A stretch of 64,000 bases of DNA from Rhodococcus sp. 105337 (GCF_012844225.1 NZ_JABAGQ010000003.1:310001-374000), one strand, 5' to 3'. Shown: positions 54,434 through 63,716, counted from the stretch's first letter. Made by a program: numbers and translations. The notes: generated by a model not told the origin, from the sequence alone.

Positions 54434-55614
54434 GCCGACGCCTCCTCGGCTCGGTCGTCTGTCACCGTGCGGCGGCTCCATCCGGTCAGGCGGCTCACGA
54501 CGTCATCGAGGCCACCCGGTTGGTCCACCAGGTAATGGTTGAGGTTGCGCATCTCGATCAGTTCCGCCTCTCCCGGCAGGGCATCACGCATGAGACGCGA
54601 ATCCTCGGCGAAAGCGGCCTGGTCGCCGAGCAGGCTCATCACGAGCGCCGGCGCGGTGACGTTGCTCAGATCGGTCAGTGCGTCGGCGTGCGTGTGGTCG
54701 ACGCTCCAGGTGCTGAGCCAACTGCGCACCGTCACGAATCGGGCGAGTCCTCCGGCGGCGGTGTTCGCGGCGGCCGGATCGCCGTACATGCTGCCGGCCT
54801 CTCGGTCCGACGGGTCGAGGGTGGTATCCACGAACCGCGGGTCTCCGACGGTGCGATGCACCACGAACCCACGGTCGGACGCGCCCACCCGGTTCAGTTC
54901 GTCGAGTTGCCCGAGAGCCCACGCGTCGATGCGGCGCATCCGGGCGAGTTGCGCGTCGCGGTAGCGGGCGACCCACTCGCGGTCGAGCGGTACCGTCCGG
55001 CCCGGCGCGTACAGGTCGAGGTCGGGATCGGTCGCATACGGGTCGGCCTCGTCGACGACGGCGCCGTCGATCCAGTGCCGCAGCACCCGCGCCCGTCCGG
55101 GGTGAGCTCCGACGAGCAGCAGTCCGTCGGCGGGGCGCAGTTTCGCGTCGGCGAACCGGGCGGGATCGCCGGCGGGGGTCTGCGTGACCGTGGGGTTCTC
55201 CGCCTGCGACTGGTAGAACGAGGCCAGCGAGCCCCCGCCGCTGAACCCGAGCAGCACCACCTTCTCGAAACCGAGTTCGTCCGTCATCCATCGCACGCCG
55301 GTACCGAGGTCGAACGCCGCGCGCTCCATGATGAGAGCGGGTTCGTTGGATGCGTACCGGGTGTTGAGGCCCATCGCCGGGATGCCGGCGCCGGCGAACG
55401 CGCGAAGCAGGAAGTGACTGAGGAAGTTCGACGCCGGATGGCACATGATCACGCCGACCTCGCGTGAGTATCCGGGTGCCGCTACGAGGTTGCCGTGGAG
55501 CGTCGGATAGTGGCGGCTCAGACCGGAGTGCATCTCGACGCGGCCGTCCGTCGCCGGTTCGTAGGGAATGCGCTGGAAGTGGTCGCGGGGTTCGGGGCCT
55601 GTCGTGGGGTTCAT
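54430..55614 (-). CDS. Alpha/beta hydrolase of the multicopper-oxidase operon
   Basis: The 394-residue protein has a clear alpha/beta-hydrolase nucleophile elbow LLGFSGGGSLASFY, upstream RYASNEPALIMERAAFDLG, an acidic region LMSLLGDQAAFAEDSRLM and a C-terminal His in NLNHYLVDQPGG. It could hydrolyse an ester, lactone or C-C bond of a pathway intermediate. There is no signal peptide. ATG 55614 overlaps the multicopper oxidase stop, and its end overlaps the DUF2236 gene, so all three are translated together. No specific subfamily was recognised. Confidence 0.78.
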   Translation of the reverse strand: MNPTTGPEPRDHFQRIPYEPATDGRVEMHSGLSRHYPTLHGNLVAAPGYSREVGVIMCHPASNFLSHFLLRAFAGAGIPAMGLNTRYASNEPALIMERAAFDLGTGVRWMTDELGFEKVVLLGFSGGGSLASFYQSQAENPTVTQTPAGDPARFADAKLRPADGLLLVGAHPGRARVLRHWIDGAVVDEADPYATDPDLDLYAPGRTVPLDREWVARYRDAQLARMRRIDAWALGQLDELNRVGASDRGFVVHRTVGDPRFVDTTLDPSDREAGSMYGDPAAANTAAGGLARFVTVRSWLSTWSVDHTHADALTDLSNVTAPALVMSLLGDQAAFAEDSRLMRDALPGEAELIEMRNLNHYLVDQPGGLDDVVSRLTGWSRRTVTDDRAEEASA

Positions 55615-57398
55615 CGCACCGTCCGATACTCGAGCATCATGTCGTGGTCTTCGTGGTCGAGGACGTGGCAGTGCCACACGTAGCCCTGCAACCGGTGGTC
55701 GTCCCGGTGTTCCGTGTGTTCGTGGTGCCCGGCACTCTCGGTCGTTGCGGTGCCGACCGCAGCCGGGAACGTCGCGTCGGGATCGAAGCCCAGTTCGTCG
55801 GCGGTCGGGAAGTAGGCGACGATGCGGGTCACCGAATTCGGATCACAGATCACGGTGTCCTTGTATCCGGTCTCCCACGGCTCGGGGCCACGCAGTGGTT
55901 CCACGACGAACGGATCGGCGTCGGGGGTCCACTTGGTGCCGATCGGCGGCTGCGGTTGCCGCGCGCACATCGCGAGGGTGTCGATCGCCTGGCGTCCCAC
56001 GACGCGAAAGTGCACGAGGTGCAGGTGGATCGGGTGCGGGTCGGGTGTCGCGTTGACGATGTTCCACTGCTCGACGGTGCCCTGCCGGGGCATCTCGATA
56101 TCGTCGCTGTGGAATCTGAGATTGTTGAGCGACATGATCGACGGGGGTAGCCGTACGTCCGACGGCTGACTCAGCGACACGTTGCGAATGTGCGCGGGTT
56201 CCGGCGTGGCTCCCACGATCGGCGGTTGCCCGGTGCCGCCGCGCAGTCGGTCCGGTACCGGTCCGGTGAAGCCGCGCGCGGCCTCGGCCCGGAAACGCAG
56301 AAACATCGGCATGTGCACGGCACCGATCTGGGCGGCTTGGGGTGCGGCCGATTCGGTGTTGCGGAGTTCGACGGTGGCGCCGGGTTCGAGCATGCCGAAA
56401 TCCACCAGCAGGTCTACGCGTTCGCCCGGTGCCAGCCGTACGTGGGTGGTCGGTGCGGGAGCGTCGAGCAGTCCGCCTTCCATCCCGATGACCCAGAACG
56501 GCATGCCGTTGGAAAAACGCAGATCCCACACACTGAAGGACGCGGCATTGACCAACCGCAGTCGGTAGAGGCCCCGTGCCACCCGCGCCTCGGGCCAGAT
56601 CTTGCCGTTGACGACGCCGACGTCACCGACCGCGCCGCCTTCCCACCTACCCTGCGGAACGATCGGGGTGGAGCGGATGCTCTGGCGTCCGTCGCCGTGG
56701 ACGATCTTCTCCTGCAGTACCAGTTCGAGTTCGAACTCACCGGCCGGCAGTCCGAGCGGGTTGCCGCGTTCTCCGGTGTCGTAGTCGTCGCGGAGCAGGT
56801 ACACACCCGCCAGCCCGGCATAGACGTTCAGGCGCGTAACAGCCATGGCGTGGTCGTGGTACCAGAGCCCGGCCGCATCCTGCCTGTTCGGGAAGCGGTA
56901 CGTCGATCCCTCTCCCGGTCGCGCGATCTTCTGAGGGTGACCGTCGAATTCGGGAGGCGTCACGCCGCCGTGCAGGTGCATCGATGTGGGCACCTCGGTG
57001 CGGTCCCGCTCGCTCAGCCCGTGCAGGGTGGTGTCGACGTCGGCAGCAAACGGATGCACAGTGATCCGGTTCCGGTATTCGATCGCCGTTTCCTGTCCGC
57101 GGTGCGCGGTGATCACCGGACCGAGATACGTGCTGTCTCCGTAGGCCAGGGTCGGACCGGGCGCGAGGTCGCGGTGGAAGCTGTGTGTCGCGCTCACCGC
57201 GTCGATCGTCAGCGACGAGCCCTCGAGCCTCGGGAGGATGGGAAGGTCGTCGACGAACGGCGTCAGCCGGGGCGACGGGAAAAGCATAGGACGGGGCAGG
57301 TCGGGGCTGTCGGCGACCGCACGACCGCCGACCAGCGCGCTTGCGCCGGCGCCGGCTGCGATTCCGGCGAGAAGAGTTCTGCGACTGATATTCCGCAT
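55611..57398 (-). CDS. Tat-exported multicopper oxidase
   Basis: The 595-residue protein starts with a twin-arginine signal (SRRTLLAGIAAGAGASALVGG) and carries all four copper motifs of laccase-like oxidases: MHLHGGVTPPEFDGHP, WYHDHAMAVTRLN, HPIHLHLVHFRVVG, and the C-terminal HCHVLDHEDHDMM. It should oxidise phenols, hydroquinones or metal ions with reduction of O2 to water outside the membrane. It is the first gene of a seven-gene operon. ATG 57398 is chosen because the Tat signal begins there; a longer frame reaches 57644. A TetR-type palindrome lies 69 bases upstream. Confidence 0.88.
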   Translation of the reverse strand: MRNISRRTLLAGIAAGAGASALVGGRAVADSPDLPRPMLFPSPRLTPFVDDLPILPRLEGSSLTIDAVSATHSFHRDLAPGPTLAYGDSTYLGPVITAHRGQETAIEYRNRITVHPFAADVDTTLHGLSERDRTEVPTSMHLHGGVTPPEFDGHPQKIARPGEGSTYRFPNRQDAAGLWYHDHAMAVTRLNVYAGLAGVYLLRDDYDTGERGNPLGLPAGEFELELVLQEKIVHGDGRQSIRSTPIVPQGRWEGGAVGDVGVVNGKIWPEARVARGLYRLRLVNAASFSVWDLRFSNGMPFWVIGMEGGLLDAPAPTTHVRLAPGERVDLLVDFGMLEPGATVELRNTESAAPQAAQIGAVHMPMFLRFRAEAARGFTGPVPDRLRGGTGQPPIVGATPEPAHIRNVSLSQPSDVRLPPSIMSLNNLRFHSDDIEMPRQGTVEQWNIVNATPDPHPIHLHLVHFRVVGRQAIDTLAMCARQPQPPIGTKWTPDADPFVVEPLRGPEPWETGYKDTVICDPNSVTRIVAYFPTADELGFDPDATFPAAVGTATTESAGHHEHTEHRDDHRLQGYVWHCHVLDHEDHDMMLEYRTVR

Positions 57399-57466
57399 GG
57401 ACCAGGCTTCCGTTTTCACGCGACCGCAGCCGAGAAGGGAGCACATTTCGTGACTGCCGTCACAAT

Positions 57467-57481
57467 ACCATACGGTATGGT
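57467..57481. promoter_or_regulatory. 15-bp palindrome, candidate TetR operator
   Basis: ACCATAC-G-GTATGGT is a perfect 7+1+7 inverted repeat in the gap between the multicopper oxidase gene and the divergent TetR gene. Position and form suit a TetR dimer controlling both transcripts. Confidence 0.7.
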
Positions 57482-57658
57482 GTGGTCGACGTTCCGTCCT
57501 GGCCGCGATCGCTGTAGTCGACATGATGATCTGTATTGCAGTGTGCCGGAAGGCCGTTCGATACCCTCTCGGGGTGCGCGGTATCGCTCGCCCACGTTCT
57601 CTTTTCCCGCGACATGTACGCTCGACGCGTACAGCGAGAGACAAGAGGTGACGACCCC

Positions 57659-58240
57659 GTGGCGCAGCAACCGACGAAGGACGGCTCGCGGTCCGGGCGG
57701 CGCCCCCGGCTTTCCCTCGACGACTGGACCGCGGCCGGGTTGCAGTTGCTCGTCACCGAAGGCCGCACTGCCGTGAAGATCTCCAGATTGTGCGACGAAC
57801 TCGGCGTCACCAAGGGCAGTTTCTATTGGCACTTCACCGACATCGACGACCTGATGAAGGCCATCGCCACCCGGTACACCTCACAAGACAACGACGCTGC
57901 CCGCGGCCTGACGAGCGTCGAAGAACTGCCCGTCCGGGAACGGCTGACGCGCATGGGCACGATGCTCGTCGACGACCGCGCCTGGGAGGCCGAGGTGGCG
58001 GTGCGCGAGTGGGCGCGGAGCGACCCGCAGGTCGCCGAATCCGTGCGCGCCCTCGATCAGAGAATCATGACGGTGGTCGAGAACGCGTTCCTCGAACTCG
58101 GTTTCGACAAGGACGAGGCACGGGTCCGCGCCGGGACACTGGTGTACGCGGGGATCGGATTCGTGTACGGCCGCGACGGATTGCCCTCCCCCACGGTCGA
58201 GCAGATTCAGGCGCTGCTCACGATTCTGGTCCGCAAGTAG
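57659..58240 (+). CDS. TetR/AcrR family regulator of the multicopper-oxidase operon
   Basis: The 193-residue protein has an N-terminal TetR HTH (SLDDWTAAGLQLLV, ISRLCDELGVTKGSFYWHFTDIDDLMKAI) and a helical ligand-binding domain. GTG 57659 gives the shortest clean N-terminus and has an AGAGG upstream; an in-frame ATG at 57614 would add 15 residues. It is divergent from the seven-gene operon with a perfect palindrome between, so I infer it represses that operon in response to the pathway substrate or an intermediate. Confidence 0.88.
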   Translation: MAQQPTKDGSRSGRRPRLSLDDWTAAGLQLLVTEGRTAVKISRLCDELGVTKGSFYWHFTDIDDLMKAIATRYTSQDNDAARGLTSVEELPVRERLTRMGTMLVDDRAWEAEVAVREWARSDPQVAESVRALDQRIMTVVENAFLELGFDKDEARVRAGTLVYAGIGFVYGRDGLPSPTVEQIQALLTILVRK

Positions 58241-58243
58241 AAG

Positions 58244-58278
58244 ACTGTGCCCGGGAGGATTCACCTCCCGGGCACAGT
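58244..58278. terminator. 15-bp perfect hairpin, bidirectional terminator
   Basis: ACTGTGCCCGGGAGG (58244-58258) and CCTCCCGGGCACAGT (58264-58278) pair exactly around ATTCA. It lies between the convergent TetR and nitronate monooxygenase-family genes, 3 and 14 bases from their stops. It should end both transcripts. Confidence 0.85.
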
Positions 58279-58292
58279 TCCATCCCCCCGGA

Positions 58293-59405
58293 CTATCGGG
58301 CTTCGTTCAGACGATCGACCGCCTGGTCGTAGCCGGTGACAAGTTCGTTCATGATGTCGGCGACGGGACGGATGTCGTTCATTCGGCCCACCACCTGGCC
58401 CACCGGCATTGCGACGACCTCGGGGTCGTTCGCGGCCGAAATGCGCTGGTGCGCCTCGCTGACGAGGATGTTCTGGAGCGGCATAGGCAGCGGCGACGGT
58501 GCGTCCGGCCGCGACCACGCCTCGGTCCACTTGGTCTTGAGCAGTCGCGCCGGCTTGCCCGAATAGATGCGCGACCGCACCGTGTCGGACGACGTCGCAC
58601 CGAGCAGCGCCCGCTGGATCGACGACGGGCCGTCGGCCGCGGAGCCGAGTTTGTATTCCGCGGCGGTGAGCCAGTACGAACCCATCCAGACCCCGTCGGC
58701 CCCCAGCGCCAATGCGGCCGCAACCTGCCTGCCGGACCCGACGCCGCCCGCGGCAAGTACCGACGCGGAATCGCCGACGGCATCGACGATCTCGGGCCAG
58801 AGCACCATCGACGCCACCTCACCGGTGTGCCCTCCGGCCTCGTATCCCTGGGCGATCACGATGTCGACACCGTTCTCGACGTGCCGGCGCGCGTGCTCCA
58901 CCGCCCCCGCCAATGCCGCGACCGGCACTCCCTTCTCGTGAGCGAGGTCGATGACATCCTTCGGGGGCGAACCCAGAGCATTCGCGATCAGCGAAATCCT
59001 GTGCCCCAGAGCGATGTCGACGTGGGAGCGCGCCACCGAATGCAGCCAGCCGAGTACACCGCTCGCCTGCTCGACGTCATCGGACAGTGGAGGAACACCG
59101 AGTTCGGCGAGGGTCCGGTCGACGAACGCGCGGTGTTCCGCCGGGATCAGTTTGTCGAGATCGACCGCGGTGCCCTCGGTGGGCACCTTGGCCGGCATCA
59201 CGATGTCCACGCCGTACGGCTTGCCGTCGGTGTTCTCGTCCATCCAGGTCAGGACGGCGTCGAGTTCCTCCGCGTCGTTGAAGCGCACGCATCCGAGGAC
59301 ACCGAGTCCGCCGGCGCGACTGATGGCCGCGGCGACGTGTTCGGAGGGAGTGAACCCGAAGATCGGATAGTCGATTCCGAACTTCCGGCCGAGGCTGGTC
59401 TGCAT
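58293..59405 (-). CDS. Nitronate monooxygenase-family flavoprotein (second paralogue)
   Basis: The 370-residue protein is an FMN barrel like the one at 46688: PIFGFTPSEHVAAAISRAGGLGVLG, ISLIANALGSPP, GVDIVIAQGYEAGGHTGEVAS (phosphate loop) and VLAAGGVGSGRQVAAALALGADG. The activity may be nitronate oxidation or reduction of an enone or quinone. ATG 59405 is supported by family length; upstream in-frame codons lie inside fadD19. It follows fadD19 by 11 bases, so it should share the KstR-controlled promoter, linking it to side-chain degradation. Confidence 0.87.
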   Translation of the reverse strand: MQTSLGRKFGIDYPIFGFTPSEHVAAAISRAGGLGVLGCVRFNDAEELDAVLTWMDENTDGKPYGVDIVMPAKVPTEGTAVDLDKLIPAEHRAFVDRTLAELGVPPLSDDVEQASGVLGWLHSVARSHVDIALGHRISLIANALGSPPKDVIDLAHEKGVPVAALAGAVEHARRHVENGVDIVIAQGYEAGGHTGEVASMVLWPEIVDAVGDSASVLAAGGVGSGRQVAAALALGADGVWMGSYWLTAAEYKLGSAADGPSSIQRALLGATSSDTVRSRIYSGKPARLLKTKWTEAWSRPDAPSPLPMPLQNILVSEAHQRISAANDPEVVAMPVGQVVGRMNDIRPVADIMNELVTGYDQAVDRLNEAR

Positions 59406-59416
59406 CTCCCTGCCTC

Positions 59417-61075
59417 TCAGCCCACCGCGCCGGAAGCGCTCGGGGTGCAGTGCTCGTCGGCGGGGCGCCCTTCGGTCTGCTCGTGGGCCCACCGGTAGTC
59501 GGGCTTGCCCGCCGGCGAGCGCTTGATCTCGTCGACGAACCATGCGCTGCGCGGCACCTTGTAGCCCGCGATCTTGGTGCGGGCGCTCGCGACCAGTTCG
59601 TCGAGAGTCGCGGTGTGGCCCTGCCGAAGCGCGATCACCGCGGCGACCCGTTCGCCGAACCGATCGTCGGGCACGCCGACCACGAGCACGTCGAAGACAG
59701 CCGGGTGCTGCTTGAGCGCGCCCTCGACCTCTTCGGGGTAGATCTTCTCGCCGCCGCTGTTGATCGAGACCGAACCGCGCCCGAGCATCGTGACGGTGCC
59801 GTCCTCCTCGACCCGGGCGTAGTCGCCGGGGATCGAGTAACGGACGCCGTTGTACTCGCGGAACGTCGCCTTCGTCTTCTCTTCGTCCTTGTAGTAGCCC
59901 AGGGGGATGTTTCCCTTGCGCGCGATCAGGCCGACCTGCCCCGAGCCGGGAGCGATGGGGTTGCCGTCTTCGTCGAGCACCGTGGTCGACTCGTCGATCT
60001 TCACCGTGGGGCCGCCGCCGCGGGTCTTGCCCTTCTCCACGATTCCGAGACCGCCGAACCCGCTCTCGGACGAGCCGATCGAGTCGGTGAGCACCTTGCC
60101 GGGAAGCAGCTCCAGGAAGCGGTCCTTGAGGGAAGGAGAGAACAGCGCGGCACTCGACGCCATCGCGAAGAGAGTCGAAAGGTCGTACGGCTGACCCGTC
60201 TTCGGGTTGCCCTCTTCGAGTGCGTCCAGCATCGGGCGGCCCATCGCGTCACCGGTGATGAAGATGACGTTGACCTTGTGTTCGTCGATGATTCGCCATA
60301 CCTCGTGGCCCGAGAACTCGGGGTGCATGACGACCTTGCCGCCGCTGAACAGCGACTGGAACAGCGCCCACTGCGCGCCGCCGTGGATCATGGGGGGAAT
60401 GGGATACCGCACGAGCCCGGGGTTCTCGGCACCCTGCTTGGCGAGTTCCCACTCGTCTTTCACCCACTCGCCGGTCATGAAGTTGATGCCGCCACCGAGC
60501 ACGCGCCAGACATCCTCGTGGCGCCACATGACGCCCTTGGGATGGCCGGTGGTGCCGCCGGTGTAGAGCATGTACAGGTCGTCGGGGCTGCGCTCACCGA
60601 AGTTGCGCTCGGCCGAACTCCCGGCCAGCGCGGTCTCGTACTCGACCCCTCCGTACGACGAGAAGTCGCCGTCGGTGCCGTCCTCGATCACCACGACGGT
60701 CTGGACCAGCGGCGTGGACGGCAGAACGTTGGCGACCTTGTCCGAGTACCGGCGCTCGTGAATGAGGGCGACCGTATCGGAATTGTCGAACAAGTACTGC
60801 AACTCGTTCTCGACATACCGGTAATTGATGTTGACCATGACGGCCCGGATCTTGAACACCGCGACCATCGCCTCGACGGCCTCGATGGTGTTGCGGGAGT
60901 AGATCCCGACTTTGTCACCGGGCTGGACACCCTGTTCGGCCAGGTAGTTGGCGAGTCGGTTGGCTCGTTCCTCCAATTGTCCGTAGGTGACCTCCCTGCC
61001 GTCCGAGGCCAGTGCGACACGGTCGGGAACGAGGTCGATTGCGTGCTCGACGAGGTCTGCGATGTTAAGGGGCAC
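59417..61075 (-). CDS. fadD19: Steroid side-chain CoA ligase, FadD19-like
   Basis: The 552-residue ANL synthetase has YTGGTTGHPKGVMWRHEDVW (phosphate loop), PMIHGGAQWALFQSLFSGG, IGSSESGFGG, IPGDYARVEEDGTVTMLGRG, SGGEKIYPEEVE and the C-terminal lysine in SPAGKPDYRWA. It resembles M. tuberculosis FadD19, which loads CoA onto the C26 acid of 3-oxocholest-4-en-26-oate. The divergent neighbour echA19 and the KstR-like site between them repeat the M. tuberculosis arrangement. ATG 61075 is the family start. It probably acts before FadE26/27 in the same pathway. Confidence 0.93.
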   Translation of the reverse strand: MPLNIADLVEHAIDLVPDRVALASDGREVTYGQLEERANRLANYLAEQGVQPGDKVGIYSRNTIEAVEAMVAVFKIRAVMVNINYRYVENELQYLFDNSDTVALIHERRYSDKVANVLPSTPLVQTVVVIEDGTDGDFSSYGGVEYETALAGSSAERNFGERSPDDLYMLYTGGTTGHPKGVMWRHEDVWRVLGGGINFMTGEWVKDEWELAKQGAENPGLVRYPIPPMIHGGAQWALFQSLFSGGKVVMHPEFSGHEVWRIIDEHKVNVIFITGDAMGRPMLDALEEGNPKTGQPYDLSTLFAMASSAALFSPSLKDRFLELLPGKVLTDSIGSSESGFGGLGIVEKGKTRGGGPTVKIDESTTVLDEDGNPIAPGSGQVGLIARKGNIPLGYYKDEEKTKATFREYNGVRYSIPGDYARVEEDGTVTMLGRGSVSINSGGEKIYPEEVEGALKQHPAVFDVLVVGVPDDRFGERVAAVIALRQGHTATLDELVASARTKIAGYKVPRSAWFVDEIKRSPAGKPDYRWAHEQTEGRPADEHCTPSASGAVG

Positions 61076-61085
61076 GCCACAAAAA

Positions 61086-61099
61086 TAGAACGTGTTACC
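61086..61099. promoter_or_regulatory. KstR-like operator in the fadD19/echA19 divergent promoter
   Basis: TAGAACGTGTTACC matches TnnAACnnGTTnnA except the last base. It lies 10 bases before fadD19 and 55 before echA19, so one site could control both genes. Confidence 0.75.
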
Positions 61100-61154
61100 G
61101 TTATTGACAAGACTTTACTGAGACCTATTTCACAACACCCGCCAGGAGTCCCCA

Positions 61155-61988
61155 GTGTCCTCTCCCGCAGCCCCCGGCGCAGCCGATTCGGACATTTCGT
61201 CCCGCGCTCCCCACTGCCTCGTGGAGCAACGCGGTCACGTTCTCATCGTGACGCTCAACCGGCCGGAGGCACGCAACGCGCTGTCGGGCGAAATGATGGC
61301 GATCATGTCCGACGCCTGGGATCGAGTCGACAGCGATCCCGAGATCCGCGTCGCGATCCTCACCGGTGCCGGCGGCGCTTTCTGCGCAGGCGCCGACCTC
61401 AAGGCGATGAACCAGTCGGCACCGGGTGACAAGTTCGAGGGCGGTGGCTGGGACCTGTCCCGCTTACCCGCCCTCCTCAAAGGCCGCCGGCTGACCAAGC
61501 CCCTCATTGCCGCAGTCGAAGGCGCGGCCATCGCGGGTGGCACCGAAATCCTGCAGGGCACCGACATCCGGGTCGCCGGCGAAAGCGCCAAATTCGGTGT
61601 CTCCGAAGCGAAGTGGGGACTGTTCCCCCTCGGCGGTTCCGCCGTGCGCCTCGTCCGCCAGATTCCGTACACGATCGCAGCGGACATCCTGCTCACCGGC
61701 CGGCACATCAAGGCGCCCGAAGCCAAGGAGATCGGGCTCATCGGTTACGTGGTCCCCGACGGCACCGCACTCGACAAGGCACTCGAGATCGCGGAGACCA
61801 TCGCGAACAACGGTCCGGTCGCCGTCCAGGCCATCCTGCGCACGATTCGCGATTCCGAGGGCCTCCACGAGGAAGAGGCGTTCCGGATCGACGCCGAACT
61901 CGGTGCCGCGGTCTTCAAGAGTGCCGACGCAAAAGAAGGTCCCCGTGCCTTCGCCGAGAAACGGCCCCCGAAGTTCACCGGAGCCTGA
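61155..61988 (+). CDS. echA19: Enoyl-CoA hydratase, EchA19-like
   Basis: The 277-residue crotonase has [28 protein letters not shown] (oxyanion hole), [25 protein letters not shown] and a C-terminal [18 protein letters not shown] end. EchA19 hydrates the enoyl-CoA made by side-chain dehydrogenases in sterol degradation. GTG 61155 has an AGGAG ribosome-binding site. It is divergent from fadD19 under a shared KstR-like site, as in M. tuberculosis. A strong hairpin follows the stop. Confidence 0.92.
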   Translation: MSSPAAPGAADSDISSRAPHCLVEQRGHVLIVTLNRPEARNALSGEMMAIMSDAWDRVDSDPEIRVAILTGAGGAFCAGADLKAMNQSAPGDKFEGGGWDLSRLPALLKGRRLTKPLIAAVEGAAIAGGTEILQGTDIRVAGESAKFGVSEAKWGLFPLGGSAVRLVRQIPYTIAADILLTGRHIKAPEAKEIGLIGYVVPDGTALDKALEIAETIANNGPVAVQAILRTIRDSEGLHEEEAFRIDAELGAAVFKSADAKEGPRAFAEKRPPKFTGA

Positions 61989-62007
61989 TTCCCCATCGAA
62001 CCGGCGA

Positions 62008-62039
62008 CGCGCCCGCGCACAACTTCGTGCGCGGGCGCG
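62008..62039 (+). terminator. 13-bp perfect hairpin after echA19
   Basis: CGCGCCCGCGCAC (62008-62020) and GTGCGCGGGCGCG (62027-62039) pair exactly around AACTTC, 20 bases after the echA19 stop. No U-tract is seen. It probably separates echA19 from the following acyl-CoA ligase. Confidence 0.75.
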
Positions 62040-62161
62040 CTCGTCTGCGCGGCCTTACGAGCCTGTGAGACCTGGACCACACCGACATCCCGGCCTCTGC
62101 TACGTTCCGTTGTGATCCAGGACACAGGCCTGCACTGTTCGTGCAGGCGGTAAGGAGCCCC

Positions 62162-63691
62162 ATGTACCCCGGCGTCCACGCGCGCAACACACCCGACAAA
62201 ATCGCTGTCGTTCTCGCCGACAGCGACCGCAGCCTGACCTATCGCGAATTGGACGACCGTTCGGCGGCATTGGCACGGGTACTGCACGACGCGGGACTCC
62301 GGCCGGGCGACGTCGTCGCATTGCTCACGGACAACCGGGTCGAAGCCTTCGAGGTCTTCTGGGCAGCACTGCGTTCGGGCCTCTACATCACGGCGGTCAA
62401 CAGCCATCTCACTGCCGGTGAAGTCGCCTACATCGTCGAGGACAGCGGCGCGAAGGCGCTCGTCGTCTCGGCGACTCTCGGCGACCTGGCCGAACACGTC
62501 GGAGACACGGTTGCCGCCCGGTCGGCCCGGCTCGCCTTCGGCGGCGCGGTTCGCGGCTTCGAGTCGTACGAGGATGCGATCGCGAGCGCCGGACCACGAC
62601 TCGACGAGGAACCGTCCGGCGCGATCATGCTCTACTCGTCGGGCACCACCGGATTTCCCAAGGGGATCCAGCCGCCGTTGCCCGACCGCCGCGTGGACGA
62701 ACCGGGTGAATCGCTGGTGATGGTGGCGCAGTACATGTTCGGCATCAGCGACGCCGACGTCTATTACTCCCCCGCACCGATCTACCATGCCGCGCCCCTG
62801 CGTTGGGGTGCGGCGGTCCACGCGCTCGGCGGCACGGTGGTGCTCGCGTCGAAGTTCGACCCCGAGACCGCGCTGCGCCACATCGAGGAGTACTCCGTGA
62901 CCGCGGGGCAGATGGTCCCGACGATGTTCGTGCGCATACTCAAACTCGACCCGCAGATCCGGGCCCGCCACGACCTCTCGAGCCTGCGGGTACTCATCCA
63001 TGCCGCAGCGCCGTGCCCACCCGACGTCAAGCGCGCCATGATCGACTGGCTCGGCCCCGTGATCTACGAGTACTACAGCTCGACCGAAGCGAACGGCATC
63101 ACGTTCATCAACAGCCAGGAATGGCTCGACCATCCCGGCTCGGTGGGCAAGAGCGTCATCGGCCCTGCCCACATCTGCGACGACGCCGGCACGGTGCTGT
63201 CGGCCGGCGACATCGGAACGATCTACTTCGAAGCCGATCACGTGCCCTTCACCTACCACAACGATCCCGAGAAGACCTCGACCGCACAGCATCCCGAGCA
63301 TCCGACGTGGACGACGGTGGGGGATCTCGGGTACCTCGACGAGGACGGGTTCCTGTACCTGACCGACCGCAAGTCCTTCACCATCATCTCGGGCGGCGTG
63401 AACATCTATCCGCAGGAGATCGAGAACGTCCTCGCGCTTCACCCCGCCATCGACGACGTCGCCGTCATCGGCGTCCCCCACCCGGAGATGGGTGAGGAGG
63501 TCAAGGCGGTGGTGGAACTGTCCCCGGATGCCACCGAATCCCCGGAGCTCGCCGAGGAACTGCTCTCGTATGTTCGAGAGCGGGTCGCGCACTTCAAGGT
63601 GCCGAGGTCGGTGGACTTCGTCGACCGGCTTCCCCGCACTCCCACGGGCAAGCTCGTGAAGGGGAAGCTGAAGGCGGCCTACTCGTCCTGA
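62162..63691 (+). CDS. Acyl-CoA ligase (ANL family)
   Basis: The 509-residue protein has LYSSGTTGFPKGIQ (phosphate loop), PIYHAAPLRWG, YEYYSSTEANG, WTTVGDLGYLDEDGFLYLTDR, SGGVNIYPQEIENVL and the catalytic lysine in RTPTGKLVKG. It activates a carboxylic acid with ATP and CoA. I place it near the FadD4/FadD-like ligases of steroid and lipid loci but cannot assign the substrate. ATG 62162 follows AAGGAG; the in-frame codons from 62141 overlap that site. It is convergent with the F420 oxidoreductase gene. Confidence 0.9.
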   Translation: MYPGVHARNTPDKIAVVLADSDRSLTYRELDDRSAALARVLHDAGLRPGDVVALLTDNRVEAFEVFWAALRSGLYITAVNSHLTAGEVAYIVEDSGAKALVVSATLGDLAEHVGDTVAARSARLAFGGAVRGFESYEDAIASAGPRLDEEPSGAIMLYSSGTTGFPKGIQPPLPDRRVDEPGESLVMVAQYMFGISDADVYYSPAPIYHAAPLRWGAAVHALGGTVVLASKFDPETALRHIEEYSVTAGQMVPTMFVRILKLDPQIRARHDLSSLRVLIHAAAPCPPDVKRAMIDWLGPVIYEYYSSTEANGITFINSQEWLDHPGSVGKSVIGPAHICDDAGTVLSAGDIGTIYFEADHVPFTYHNDPEKTSTAQHPEHPTWTTVGDLGYLDEDGFLYLTDRKSFTIISGGVNIYPQEIENVLALHPAIDDVAVIGVPHPEMGEEVKAVVELSPDATESPELAEELLSYVRERVAHFKVPRSVDFVDRLPRTPTGKLVKGKLKAAYSS

Positions 63692-63716
63692 GGTGCGTGC
63701 GCGACAGCCGCCCCGG

